The notes beneath the pieces are model-generated. The model worked only from the letters and a program-made list of their open reading frames with translations. It was not told where the DNA came from and searched no databases. A stretch of DNA of 62,986 nt from Tissierellia bacterium (GTDB lineage: Bacteria > Bacillota > Clostridia > Peptostreptococcales > Acidaminobacteraceae), in NCBI GenBank assembly GCA_012520095.1, contig JAAYOV010000021.1, forward strand, positions 1 to 62,986, written 5' to 3'. The position numbers and the translations under genes were made by a program. Shown piece by piece: positions 34,584-42,264 of this stretch. Numbering within the stretch: position 1 is the stretch's first letter; each line of letters opens with the position of its first letter.

Positions 34584-34623
34584 CATATGTGTCTTTACCG
34601 AAGTATTTCAGCGGCAAAAATAC

Positions 34624-34695
34624 CTATGATTCCCTCATCACAGGACGCATGAACATGTACATAGACATCGTATTCGAAATAAAGTTTGCTCTCAT
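34624..34695 (-). CDS. Methionine-rich leader peptide of metNIQ
   Basis: A 23-codon frame with AGAAGGA seven bases ahead of the ATG. It starts MRANFISNT and continues MSMYMFMRPVM, then three residues and TAG, so six of 23 residues are methionine, five of them in the second half. It lies between the promoter (34742-34771) and a terminator (34555-34583). The end of the frame, GAATCATAG (34632..34624), can pair with CTCTGATTC (34577..34569) in the terminator loop at eight of nine positions. A ribosome stalled at the methionine codons would leave GAATCATAG free to pair and disturb the terminator; one reaching the stop would cover it. This is the arrangement of classical attenuation, with charged Met-tRNA as the signal. 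Inferred from sequence. Confidence 0.65.
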   Translation of the reverse strand: MRANFISNTMSMYMFMRPVMRES

Positions 34696-34741
34696 TTCAT
34701 TCCTTCTTGTTCAGCCGTTGACGCTAAAATATATTAAATGA

Positions 34742-34771
34742 AAAGTACCACAGATATGTAACCATTGTCAA
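34742..34771 (-). promoter_or_regulatory. Promoter of the metNIQ leader
   Basis: On the minus strand a perfect TTGACA (34771..34766), 18 bases, then an extended -10 TGGTACTTT with its hexamer at 34747..34742. Start of transcription is expected near 34735, about 40 bases ahead of the leader peptide. Confidence 0.6.
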
Positions 34772-34812
34772 GGCAAAAAAGACAAATAGGATATAAACGC
34801 CATCATTTCCGC

Positions 34813-35517
34813 TTATTTATGCTGCATATAATATGAATACATGAGAATGGCCGCCGCCACACTGGCGTTGAGGGACTCAAACCGCTCCGTCGGAATCCGC
34901 ACAAAAAAGTCACATTGTTTTTGCACTTCTTTTGAAAGTCCCCTGTCTTCAGAGCCTATGATGAGAAGAGCTTTTTTATCATAGGCCGTGTCCTCTCCCG
35001 AGGATTCATGCGCATGCGCTCCGTAGATCCAATACCCCTCATCTTTGAGAGTTCGTATCGCCGCGGAAAGATTGGGGACTCTGGCCACCGGAAGATGCGC
35101 CGCCGCTCCGGCACTTGCTCGAAATACGACTGCATCCACCCCTGCGCTTCTTCTTTTGGGGATGATGATTCCCCCCGCTCCAAAGCTGTATGCACTGCGG
35201 ATGATCGCCCCTAAATTGTGGGGATCGGTGATCCCGTCACACATGATGAGAAATCGATTTTGCTCAATAAGATCTGTCAAATCAGCATAGGGAAACGCGC
35301 TGAGATAGGCAATGACCCCTTGATGTTTGGGGGAAACGGCATTCAACCTTTGCTTGTCGGCCCAATCAAAGGGGATTCCCCTCTCTTCAAGAAGGTCGAT
35401 CAATTCCGAAATTCTTTTCCGCTCCATATCGCGTTGAAATATAACGCGCTCTATGCCGAGCTGCGCCTCCAACGCCTCTTTCAGCGAATTTTTCCCTGTT
35501 AAAAACTCTCTGCTCAT
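34813..35517 (-). CDS. rlmB: 23S rRNA 2'-O-ribose methyltransferase RlmB-like (SpoU/TrmH family)
   Basis: 234 residues. The N-terminal substrate-binding part reads FLTGKNSLKEAL and the SPOUT knot follows with CDGITDPHNLGAIIRSAYSFGA, ALLIIGSEDRGLSKEV and ESLNASVAAAILMYSY, the three motifs of SpoU methyltransferases that bind S-adenosylmethionine in a trefoil knot. It sits after mrnC and cysS, a common order in Firmicutes, which supports RlmB (methylation of a 23S rRNA guanosine). Its start overlaps the small membrane gene by four bases. Confidence 0.9.
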   Translation of the reverse strand: MSREFLTGKNSLKEALEAQLGIERVIFQRDMERKRISELIDLLEERGIPFDWADKQRLNAVSPKHQGVIAYLSAFPYADLTDLIEQNRFLIMCDGITDPHNLGAIIRSAYSFGAGGIIIPKRRSAGVDAVVFRASAGAAAHLPVARVPNLSAAIRTLKDEGYWIYGAHAHESSGEDTAYDKKALLIIGSEDRGLSKEVQKQCDFFVRIPTERFESLNASVAAAILMYSYYMQHK

Positions 35518-35813
35518 CGATACACACTCCCATGACCGAACGGAAAAATATATAACAGATATCGCCTGAGTCTTATCACTTTCTGATACTCCAACCCCTC
35601 TATAGGATCAGGAACATCCCTGATATCAACGACTCTCCATCTCACAACGCCGTCCGTTCTGAGCCCTTCCAATGCCTCCGCGGCCAGCATTTGCTCAAGC
35701 TCGCTGCTGGGCGTAAACGGATCCAACAATAAGCTCTTCACACAGAGGAGAGCGAGGAGGACGATCGTCGCACTCAAGAAGACTTTCTCACCACGGCTCC
35801 ATTTATTCTTCAA
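35514..35813 (-). CDS. Small membrane protein of unknown function
   Basis: 99 residues with one hydrophobic segment (VFLSATIVLLALLCVKSLLL), then a soluble part of about 65 residues with paired arginines. No family recognised. The start is probably the TTG at 35813, with GGAAG six bases upstream; a TTG 36 bases earlier is also open but would overlap mrnC by 47 bases. It overlaps mrnC by 11 bases and rlmB by four, so it is cotranslated in an RNA-processing operon. Confidence 0.6.
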   Translation of the reverse strand: MKNKWSRGEKVFLSATIVLLALLCVKSLLLDPFTPSSELEQMLAAEALEGLRTDGVVRWRVVDIRDVPDPIEGLEYQKVIRLRRYLLYIFPFGHGSVYR

Positions 35814-36216
35814 ATCCGGCTTCCAGAAATTCAAAGACAGCCTGCACAATTTCCTGTGCTCTCAGCGTATTTCCCTGTACAAACAGGACACCCATCAGAC
35901 ATTCAAATCCGGTCGCGTAGCGATAGTCTCTTAGGGAGGCATGTCGGGCGACGGACTTACTCTTGGCGTTTCGTCCCCATTTGACATAGCCCCACTCTTC
36001 TTCGCTGAACATCTCTTTGAGGTGGAGAACAGCGCTTGCCTGCGAAGAGGCACGCACCGCTTGCACAGCCAGGCGATTGAGCTCATGCATCGACGCGCGA
36101 CTTCTTTTTAAAAGAGCGCTTCGCACCAAGAGTTCATAATAAGCATCTCCCAGATACGCCAGTTGCAGGGGAGAATAGCTGTTCAGTTCTCCGAATCTGC
36201 TTACAGAGGTTTCCAT
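35803..36216 (-). CDS. mrnC: Mini-ribonuclease 3
   Basis: 137 residues, a catalytic RNase III domain without the double-stranded-RNA-binding domain. It matures 23S rRNA ends in Firmicutes. The motif LAYLGDAYYELLVR contains the metal-binding acidic residues, and GFECLMGVLFVQG the second site. It overlaps cysS by 16 bases, as is common in this operon. Confidence 0.92.
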   Translation of the reverse strand: METSVSRFGELNSYSPLQLAYLGDAYYELLVRSALLKRSRASMHELNRLAVQAVRASSQASAVLHLKEMFSEEEWGYVKWGRNAKSKSVARHASLRDYRYATGFECLMGVLFVQGNTLRAQEIVQAVFEFLEAGFEE

Positions 36217-37850
36217 GTGGTGCCGTCTTTACCGTCCATAATAGCGATTCCCTTTTCGCGGAGTTCTTCCCGAATGGCGTCAGCTGTTGCCCAGTCTTTC
36301 TTTTCTTTTGCCGCACTTCGCTCTTCGATTTTTTCTAAAACCCACTCCTCCGATACCTTCAATTTCTTTTTCTCGAAAAGTCCGAGCTGCAGGACGGAAT
36401 CCATCTGCTTGATCGATCCGGCTTTTTGCGCAGGAGTGAGTGTGTCATCCTTTAGGACATTGTAGATAACGGTAAGAGCCGATGCGGTGTTCAAGTCATC
36501 GGTGAGCGCGCTGATAAAATCTTCCACATGCGCACGGCAGTTTTCGGGTTCTCCGAGATCAAGTACTCGATCCCGGAGCTTCTCATATGCGTCTCGGGCT
36601 CCCTCTAAGTATTCAAATTTAAAAGGCAACTGTTTTCTGTAATGAGATCCTAGGAGATAGTATTTATAGTGCATGGGCGAAAAGCCCCTTGACTCAAGGA
36701 GCGCTAGCGTCAAAAAATCTCCTTTCGATTTACTCATCTTTCCTTCTTCATCAAGCAGAAACTCCGCATGCCACCAGTGGCGCACCCAAGGCTGTTTTCC
36801 TGTATAACTCTCCGTCTGCGCAATCTCATTTGTGTGATGCGTCATGATGTGATCGACTCCACCGCAGTGAATATCCATCTCTTCGCCGAGAGTTTCAAGG
36901 GCAATCACAGAGCATTCCAGATGCCAACCCGGATACCCTTCACCGTAGGGGGAAGGCCAGCGCATCTCCTGGGAGTCGAAGCGGCTCTTGGTAAACCATA
37001 GAACAAAGTCATAGGGGTTTTTCTTGTTCTCATCGACCACTACATCTTCTCGTGCCGCCGTCTGAAGCTGATCCAGGGGCACCTTGGAGAGCTTGGTATA
37101 ATCAGGAACTTTGCTGACATCGAAATAGACATTTCCGCCTGCCTGATAGGTATATCCTTTTTCTTCCAGGACGCGGATAAAATCAATATAATTATCTATA
37201 TGATCCGTGGCTCGCTCGACAATACTGGGTCTTTTGAGGCGTAGCTTATCCATGTCTTCAAAAAAAGCTTCCTCATAGTAGCGCGCGATCTCCCAGACCG
37301 TCTTTTTCTCTCTTCTTGCACCGACGACCATTTTGTCTTCTCCGTCGTCTCCGTCATCGCTCAGATGACCTACATCGGTGACATTCATCACGCGCGTCAC
37401 ATCATAGCCCAAAAACTCGAAAGTACGAACAAGGATGTCTTCACTGACATAGGTCCGCAGATTTCCGATATGAGCATAGTCGTATACGGTCGGTCCGCAA
37501 GTATACATGCTGACCTTTCCCGGAAGAATAGGCACAAACTCTTCCACCGTGCCGCTCATTGTATTATATAATTTCAACTTATACCTCCCTGAAAAGATTT
37601 TCTCTTTCATTTTCTCAAAGACAAGAGGCATCCGGCTCATGACAAACTCATAGCCACCTCTTTCATGAGGTTTTATACATTCACTGCAGTTCTTGACGCC
37701 TTTTGTCAGACGGAAATCTCCTCCGCAATCAAGCCCCAGAAGATACAGAGGACAGTAACAGAACAGACAGTTGAATTCATCGGGATCAATTCCCTTGTGG
37801 CATGGAAAATACTCGCAGTTGCGATTCGGATTAAACTTAAAATGCTCCAT
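36201..37850 (-). CDS. cysS: Cysteinyl-tRNA synthetase with an N-terminal cysteine-rich small domain
   Basis: 549 residues. Residues 92-549 are a full CysRS: the zinc-binding and HIGH region is MYTCGPTVYDYAHIGNLRTY, then HLECSVIALETLG with further zinc ligands, and KMSKSKGDFLTL. Residues 1 to about 75 are a cysteine-rich small domain with Cys12, 17, 28, 31, 33, 42, 55 and 58 (FNCLFCYCPLYLLG is its centre), which usually exists as a free protein of about 90 residues. A TTG at 37577 with GGGAGG six bases upstream gives a start for a 458-residue CysRS of normal length and family-like N-terminus. So two products are possible: the fusion and CysRS alone. The ATG at 37850 overlaps the ispF stop (TGATG). 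Confidence 0.9.
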   Translation of the reverse strand: MEHFKFNPNRNCEYFPCHKGIDPDEFNCLFCYCPLYLLGLDCGGDFRLTKGVKNCSECIKPHERGGYEFVMSRMPLVFEKMKEKIFSGRYKLKLYNTMSGTVEEFVPILPGKVSMYTCGPTVYDYAHIGNLRTYVSEDILVRTFEFLGYDVTRVMNVTDVGHLSDDGDDGEDKMVVGARREKKTVWEIARYYEEAFFEDMDKLRLKRPSIVERATDHIDNYIDFIRVLEEKGYTYQAGGNVYFDVSKVPDYTKLSKVPLDQLQTAAREDVVVDENKKNPYDFVLWFTKSRFDSQEMRWPSPYGEGYPGWHLECSVIALETLGEEMDIHCGGVDHIMTHHTNEIAQTESYTGKQPWVRHWWHAEFLLDEEGKMSKSKGDFLTLALLESRGFSPMHYKYYLLGSHYRKQLPFKFEYLEGARDAYEKLRDRVLDLGEPENCRAHVEDFISALTDDLNTASALTVIYNVLKDDTLTPAQKAGSIKQMDSVLQLGLFEKKKLKVSEEWVLEKIEERSAAKEKKDWATADAIREELREKGIAIMDGKDGTTWKPL

Positions 37851-38332
37851 CACTCCTCCCGTCCGATGAGTACACTTGTCATAGCGGCAATGCCCTCACT
37901 TCTTCCGACAAAGCCAAGTCCCTCGCACGTCGTCGCTTTGAGATTAATCTTGTTTATATTCACTTTTAAAACATCAGAAAGTGCTTTCTTTATCTCCTCT
38001 TTATAAGGGGAAATTTTCGGCGTCTCAGCGATTAATGTGAGATCGCAATTGATGATCTCATAATGTCGCTGCTTCATTTTCTCTGCGACATCGGCAAGCA
38101 GTGCAAGGCTTGAAACCCCTTTAAATCGAGGATCCGAATCGGGATAATGCTCTCCGATATCACCGAGACCGAGAGCCCCCAGGATTGCATCGCATAGGCT
38201 GTGGGTCAGCACGTCTGCATCGGAGTGACCGAGAAGACCTAAGGGAGAGTCAATTTTCACCCCTCCCAGAATAAGCTCTCTTCCTTCGACAAGCCTGTGA
38301 ACATCAAATCCGCTTCCTATTCTCACAGCCAT
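37850..38332 (-). CDS. ispF: 2-C-methyl-D-erythritol 2,4-cyclodiphosphate synthase
   Basis: IspF closes the cyclodiphosphate in the MEP isoprenoid pathway. 160 residues: RIGSGFDVHRLVEGREL with the zinc-binding Asp and His, LLGHSDADVLTHSLCDAILG, and KATTCEGLGFVGRSEGIAA near the end. It overlaps ispD by ten bases and cysS by one. Confidence 0.96.
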   Translation of the reverse strand: MAVRIGSGFDVHRLVEGRELILGGVKIDSPLGLLGHSDADVLTHSLCDAILGALGLGDIGEHYPDSDPRFKGVSSLALLADVAEKMKQRHYEIINCDLTLIAETPKISPYKEEIKKALSDVLKVNINKINLKATTCEGLGFVGRSEGIAAMTSVLIGREE

Positions 38333-38955
38333 CTTCGATCCTCCGGATACGTAATTTTGAGATTGCCCTCGTCTCCGGGCACTATGACCACTTCTACCCC
38401 CATATACTCAAGATAACTGCAGTCATCCGTTCCGAAAAAGCCTTCTTCAGACGCCCTCTTATACGCCCTAAAAAGCAGATCTCTCGGTGCTCCTTGGGGA
38501 GTCTGCGCCAGGGCAAACGATTCTCTATCAGGAGTTGAGACAACGACGGAGCCGTTCATCCGCTTGATCGTATCACGCAGAGGAACACCTAAGAAAAAAC
38601 ATTTCTCCTCTTCCGCCGCTTGGATACAGCGTTCAAGTGCGTCCTCTGAGAGAAAGGGTCTTGCTCCGTCGTGGACGAGCACATAGCTTCCCTCGGGAAT
38701 CTCCTGAAGTCCCGCCATGACAGAATCCGCTCGCTCCTCTCCTCCTTCAACGACGGATATGACAGAAGGGCACTCTCTTCCGATTCGCGCCACTTCTTCA
38801 TCTCTGCACACCAAGACGATCCCACGAATCTTTTCATGCGAAAAGACAGAGAGAACTTCCTCTATCACGGTAGTATCACCAAAAGGCAGGAGAAGCTTGT
38901 TTTCTCCCATGCGTCTTGCCGTGCCGGAAGCGGCGATCAATGCGTAAATATCCAT
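38323..38955 (-). CDS. ispD: 2-C-methyl-D-erythritol 4-phosphate cytidylyltransferase
   Basis: IspD joins CTP to methylerythritol phosphate, the step two before IspF. 210 residues: IAASGTARRMGENKLLLPFG is the nucleotide-binding loop (the usual G-x-G-x-R-M with K), VLVHDGARPFLSEDAL the second motif, and TDDCSYLEYMGVEV the third. The start is taken at the ATG directly preceded by GGAGGAATG; two further ATGs lie 3 and 30 bases upstream. Confidence 0.93.
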   Translation of the reverse strand: MDIYALIAASGTARRMGENKLLLPFGDTTVIEEVLSVFSHEKIRGIVLVCRDEEVARIGRECPSVISVVEGGEERADSVMAGLQEIPEGSYVLVHDGARPFLSEDALERCIQAAEEEKCFFLGVPLRDTIKRMNGSVVVSTPDRESFALAQTPQGAPRDLLFRAYKRASEEGFFGTDDCSYLEYMGVEVVIVPGDEGNLKITYPEDRRWL

Positions 38956-39081
38956 CATTCCTCCGCGTTTCATTATATAAGACAATTACGCACACTTACA
39001 AGGGAAACCCTCAAGGTACTCAGCTATCTGTATTGTGCAGAATGTATATCGATCATCGGATGAACCACAAAGTAATGCATT

Positions 39082-39116
39082 AAAAAAGCGAGACAGTGCA
39101 TCCGGCACCGCCTCGC
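39082..39116 (-). terminator. Terminator of argS
   Basis: On the minus strand GCGAG (39116..39112) pairs with CTCGC (39092..39088), with an inner GGTGC/GCACT stem, followed by TTTTTTA. It lies 13 bases past the argS stop. Confidence 0.7.
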
Positions 39117-39128
39117 CAACTCTTTTAA

Positions 39129-40826
39129 CTACATCTTCTTAGGCGCTTCCATGTTGATGAGCTTCATTCCGTTTTCCAGCACCTGGGAAACTGCCTTCAC
39201 AAGAGCCAGTTTTGCTCGGGTGGCTTCCTCATCTTCTGTGATGACGCTGACCTGCTGATAGAACCTGTTGAACAGCTTGGCCACTCCCATCAGATAGCGC
39301 GACAGGATCGCCGGTTCATGTTTTTCTAATGCCGTTTCAAGTACTTCATCAAAGGAGCTGAGCTCTCTGATGAGAAGGGAACTTGCCTCTTCTGTCAAAT
39401 GCGAATAGTCGATATCTTTCAGATCCGCCTCTCCCCTCTCTAAGAGAGAGTGGGCGCGCACATTGGCGTACTGGAGATAAGGACCTGTCTCCCCTTCAAA
39501 ACTGAGCGCTTCATCCCAATCGAAGATATAGTCTTTAATGCGGCTCGTGGATAGCTCTTTATAGGCGATGGCGCCGAGCCCAACTTGCCTTGCGACTTCC
39601 TCTTTATCTTCGAGACCGGGGTTCTTCTGATCGATCAACTCCAATGTCTTTTGCACCGCCATTTGGATGACGTCTTCTAAAAAGATGACGCCGCCTTCAC
39701 GGCTCGACAATTTGCCGTCTTTGAGCATGATCAAGCCGTGATCGACGTGAACACAGTCATCCCACCACTGACGGCCCATCTTGTGGAGAATGGCTCTGAG
39801 CTGCTGGAAATGAAGTCTCTGCTCGCTTCCGACGACATAGAGGTTTTTATAAAAGTCATAGTGATTCTTTCGATAAATTGCGCAGGCGATATCTCGTGTA
39901 ATATAAAGGCTCGTTCCGGCACTCGTGGTGACGATGACATTGGTGAGATTGTAGTCACTCATGTCGATCAGTTCCATCCCGTCTTCATAAAACAGAAGAT
40001 CCTTTTCTACAAGCTCTTTGTGGACCGCCGGCATCTTGTCGGAGTAGAACGCCTCTCCGTCATAGGAGTCAAATGTAGCTCCGAGCATGTCGTACACTCG
40101 ATTGTACTCGGCCAGCGAAATCTCCTTAAACCAACTCCACAGATCATAGGCTTCCTGATCTTTTTCGACTTCTAATTTGTGGAACCACTGGCGGGCTTCT
40201 TCCATAAATTTTTCATCTCTCTTGGAGAACTTCTCAAATTTCACATAGAGATCTAAAAGAGCGCGAACGCCTCTTTCCTCAATGTCTTTGTCATCTCCCC
40301 AATGCTTGTATGCGGTGATGATCTTTCCGAAATTGATGCCGTAATCGCCCAAATGATTGACAGCGACCGCATTGTATCCGAGAAACTTCGCCAATTTGTA
40401 AAGAGATGATCCGATCATGATGCCTCGGATATGTCCGAAATGCAGTTCTTTTGAAATATTGGCGGAAGAGTATTCAACGATCATCGTCTTATTCTCTCCG
40501 ACATTCGTGGCTCCGTATGCCTCTCCTTCCTCAAGGATGGATCCGACGACGATTTCTGCTAAGCGCTCTTTCTTTACAAAGAAATTCAAATAGGCATTTT
40601 CAGCCACAATATCAAAGCGGTCGTCTGTAATCGTCTCAGAGAGCTCTTTGGCGATCATCGCCGGATTCTTCCTCATGCTCTTTGCCAATTTAAAGCACGG
40701 AAAAGCGACGTCGCCTTTTTCTGCATATTTCGGCACTTCCACCGACTCTCGTATCTCCTGCAAATCCATCATCTCGCCGACATGCTTCTCCAGCAGAAGA
40801 GATACTTCTTCCTTAAATTGCTTCAT
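39129..40826 (-). CDS. argS: Arginyl-tRNA synthetase
   Basis: 565 residues, class I synthetase. The N-terminal Add-1 domain runs to about residue 110; the HIGH-like motif is in EYSSANISKELHFGHIRGIM; SREGGVIFLEDVI follows the catalytic fold; the C-terminal helical anticodon-binding domain ends with LEKHEPAILSRYLMGVAKLF. Length is normal. Expression is controlled by an upstream T-box. It stands alone, separated from ispD by a terminator. Confidence 0.96.
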   Translation of the reverse strand: MKQFKEEVSLLLEKHVGEMMDLQEIRESVEVPKYAEKGDVAFPCFKLAKSMRKNPAMIAKELSETITDDRFDIVAENAYLNFFVKKERLAEIVVGSILEEGEAYGATNVGENKTMIVEYSSANISKELHFGHIRGIMIGSSLYKLAKFLGYNAVAVNHLGDYGINFGKIITAYKHWGDDKDIEERGVRALLDLYVKFEKFSKRDEKFMEEARQWFHKLEVEKDQEAYDLWSWFKEISLAEYNRVYDMLGATFDSYDGEAFYSDKMPAVHKELVEKDLLFYEDGMELIDMSDYNLTNVIVTTSAGTSLYITRDIACAIYRKNHYDFYKNLYVVGSEQRLHFQQLRAILHKMGRQWWDDCVHVDHGLIMLKDGKLSSREGGVIFLEDVIQMAVQKTLELIDQKNPGLEDKEEVARQVGLGAIAYKELSTSRIKDYIFDWDEALSFEGETGPYLQYANVRAHSLLERGEADLKDIDYSHLTEEASSLLIRELSSFDEVLETALEKHEPAILSRYLMGVAKLFNRFYQQVSVITEDEEATRAKLALVKAVSQVLENGMKLINMEAPKKM

Positions 40827-40846
40827 CTATACCTCCAATAAAAAAG

Positions 40847-41021
40847 AGCGACTTAGAGACGATCGGTTGACCGCGGTGCCACTCTACTTAGTAAACTCAC
40901 TCATTAAACCGGAAAATATGGAAAGCGCGCCTCCCCGCTATCCCTCGCCGCTCTCATCAACCCGGCTTCTCTGTAGAGTCTTCAGGGGGAATCTTCTTCC
41001 TTCCGAAAATATGCTATTATA
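40847..41021 (-). ncRNA. T-box leader of argS
   Basis: On the minus strand the T-box sequence AGAGTGGCACCGCGG is at 40885..40871, followed by CTCTAAGTCGCTC and TTTTTT (terminator arm). Upstream the distal stem-I pattern CAGAGAAGCCGGGTTGATGA is seen, then GGGGAGGCGCGCTTTCC. A CGC triplet in that last segment sits where the specifier is expected and codes for arginine, as needed for argS. Uncharged tRNA-Arg should prevent termination. The limits given are approximate. Confidence 0.8.
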
Positions 41022-41026
41022 GATGA

Positions 41027-41056
41027 ATACTATCACAGCTTTCATTCTGAGGTCAA
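41027..41056 (-). promoter_or_regulatory. Probable promoter of the argS T-box leader
   Basis: On the minus strand TTGACC (41056..41051), 18 bases, TAGTAT (41032..41027). The -35 coincides with the ribosome site (GAGGTC) of the divergent rhomboid gene. A second -10-like TATAAT lies a little downstream. Confidence 0.5.
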
Positions 41057-41057
41057 C

Positions 41058-41819
41058 ATGAATAAACGCATCACGCCCGGCGCCATGGGCTACATCATCA
41101 TCAATGTCGTCGTTTTTGTGGCGATGTTTCTGCGTGATCCTTCTTTAAGCTCACAGACAATGATCGACTTTGGAGCCAAGACAAATTTTCAGATCGCAGA
41201 CGGAAAGCTCTGGTATCTGATGACTCCCATGTTCCTCCACGGCTCGATTTTACATCTGTTCTTCAACTCGATGGCAATCTACTTCTTCGGCCCTTACGTG
41301 GAGCTTTTTTTCGGCACGAAGAAATTTATCCTGATCAGCCTCCTGACAGGCATATTTTCTTCCCTGGGAAGCTTTATCTTTTCAGACGCCATCTCCTTAG
41401 GGGCATCCGGCGTCATCTACGGATATCTGGCTTTCCACATCTATCTTCTTCTGCTAAATAGAGAGATCTATCTTCGGACATTCGGAAAAGAAGTGTTTGT
41501 CCTCATCGCATTCAACATCCTCTACTCGTTTCTTGCCGCAAATATCGATCTTGCCGGCCATCTATTCGGCTTCATCGGGGGACTTGCCGTCTACTTTCTT
41601 GTGGGAAGAAAACTCCCGCAGCGTTTCCCTCAGAGGCTCCTTGCCGTTGTCTTCATCATCATTCTGGTGGCAGGCGGGGCGACTCGAGCGCTCGCCTACC
41701 GCAACAGCGTCGATTACTATATCCGAAAGCTGAACTATTATTATCTAAAAGAAGATCTCGAGCGCTACCTCCCTCTTGCAGAGGAGTTTTTAACACGCTT
41801 TCCCGAGTACATCCCTTGA
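41058..41819 (+). CDS. Rhomboid-family intramembrane serine protease
   Basis: 253 residues, six or seven membrane segments. The catalytic serine is in ISLGASGVIYGYLAF and the histidine in IDLAGHLFGFIGG; the oxyanion-side residues are in HGSILHLFFNSMAIYFFGPY with the usual N. About 45 residues at the C-terminus are cytoplasmic or extracellular and helical. GAGGT precedes the ATG. Substrate unknown. It ends four bases before the converging yedF-like gene. Confidence 0.88.
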   Translation: MNKRITPGAMGYIIINVVVFVAMFLRDPSLSSQTMIDFGAKTNFQIADGKLWYLMTPMFLHGSILHLFFNSMAIYFFGPYVELFFGTKKFILISLLTGIFSSLGSFIFSDAISLGASGVIYGYLAFHIYLLLLNREIYLRTFGKEVFVLIAFNILYSFLAANIDLAGHLFGFIGGLAVYFLVGRKLPQRFPQRLLAVVFIIILVAGGATRALAYRNSVDYYIRKLNYYYLKEDLERYLPLAEEFLTRFPEYIP

Positions 41820-41822
41820 GGT

Positions 41823-42176
41823 TCAGGGACGGATAAGATGAGTCGCTTCGAGCATCGTCTCGGCAATAGTGTACATATTGCTGACTTCTCCCACGGCGAG
41901 TTTTTCTTTTAACCCGAAAAAGTTCAGACAGGTGCCGCAGGTGAGAATCTTCGTGCCTTTCGACTCCAGTTTTTGAAAATCTTCTAGGAGCTGAGAACCT
42001 TCACAGGTAAGGGCCGCTGCTTCATTGTAGACGAGGATCTTATCGATGCGCCTATCGCTCTCTGCAAGGGTATAGACAAAGCTCTTCATGAGGATGTCTC
42101 CCAACTCAGCAGAGTTTCCGCCCATCTGTGCGGAGCTCAACACCACCACCGTTTCATTCGTCTTGCCTTGTGCCAT
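41823..42176 (-). CDS. YedF-like DsrE-fold protein linked to selenium metabolism
   Basis: 117 residues matching the C-terminal DsrE-like domain of YedF: VVVLSSAQMGGNSAELGDIL, then YNEAAALTCEGS, GTKILTCGTCLNFFGLKEKL and GEVSNMYTIAETM. YedF is regarded as a marker of selenium use in many anaerobes but has no proven reaction. The usual N-terminal TusA-like domain (with a catalytic Cys) is missing; the frame starts directly in the DsrE fold, with AAAGGAC ahead of the ATG. It is divergent from a LysR regulator, and selenocysteine genes lie 9 kb away. Confidence 0.75.
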   Translation of the reverse strand: MAQGKTNETVVVLSSAQMGGNSAELGDILMKSFVYTLAESDRRIDKILVYNEAAALTCEGSQLLEDFQKLESKGTKILTCGTCLNFFGLKEKLAVGEVSNMYTIAETMLEATHLIRP

Positions 42177-42264
42177 TTCATGTCCTTTCTAATCTTTGAA
42201 TGAGTTCCTTGATAAAAATTGATCATTCTTATACACTTAAACCATCACTATTTCAGGAGAAACC

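Noticed and set aside
34500-34740. S-box (SAM-I) riboswitch or Met T-box ahead of metN
   Set aside because: Neither the T-box sequence nor the S-box core could be found; the stem near metN is a plain terminator.
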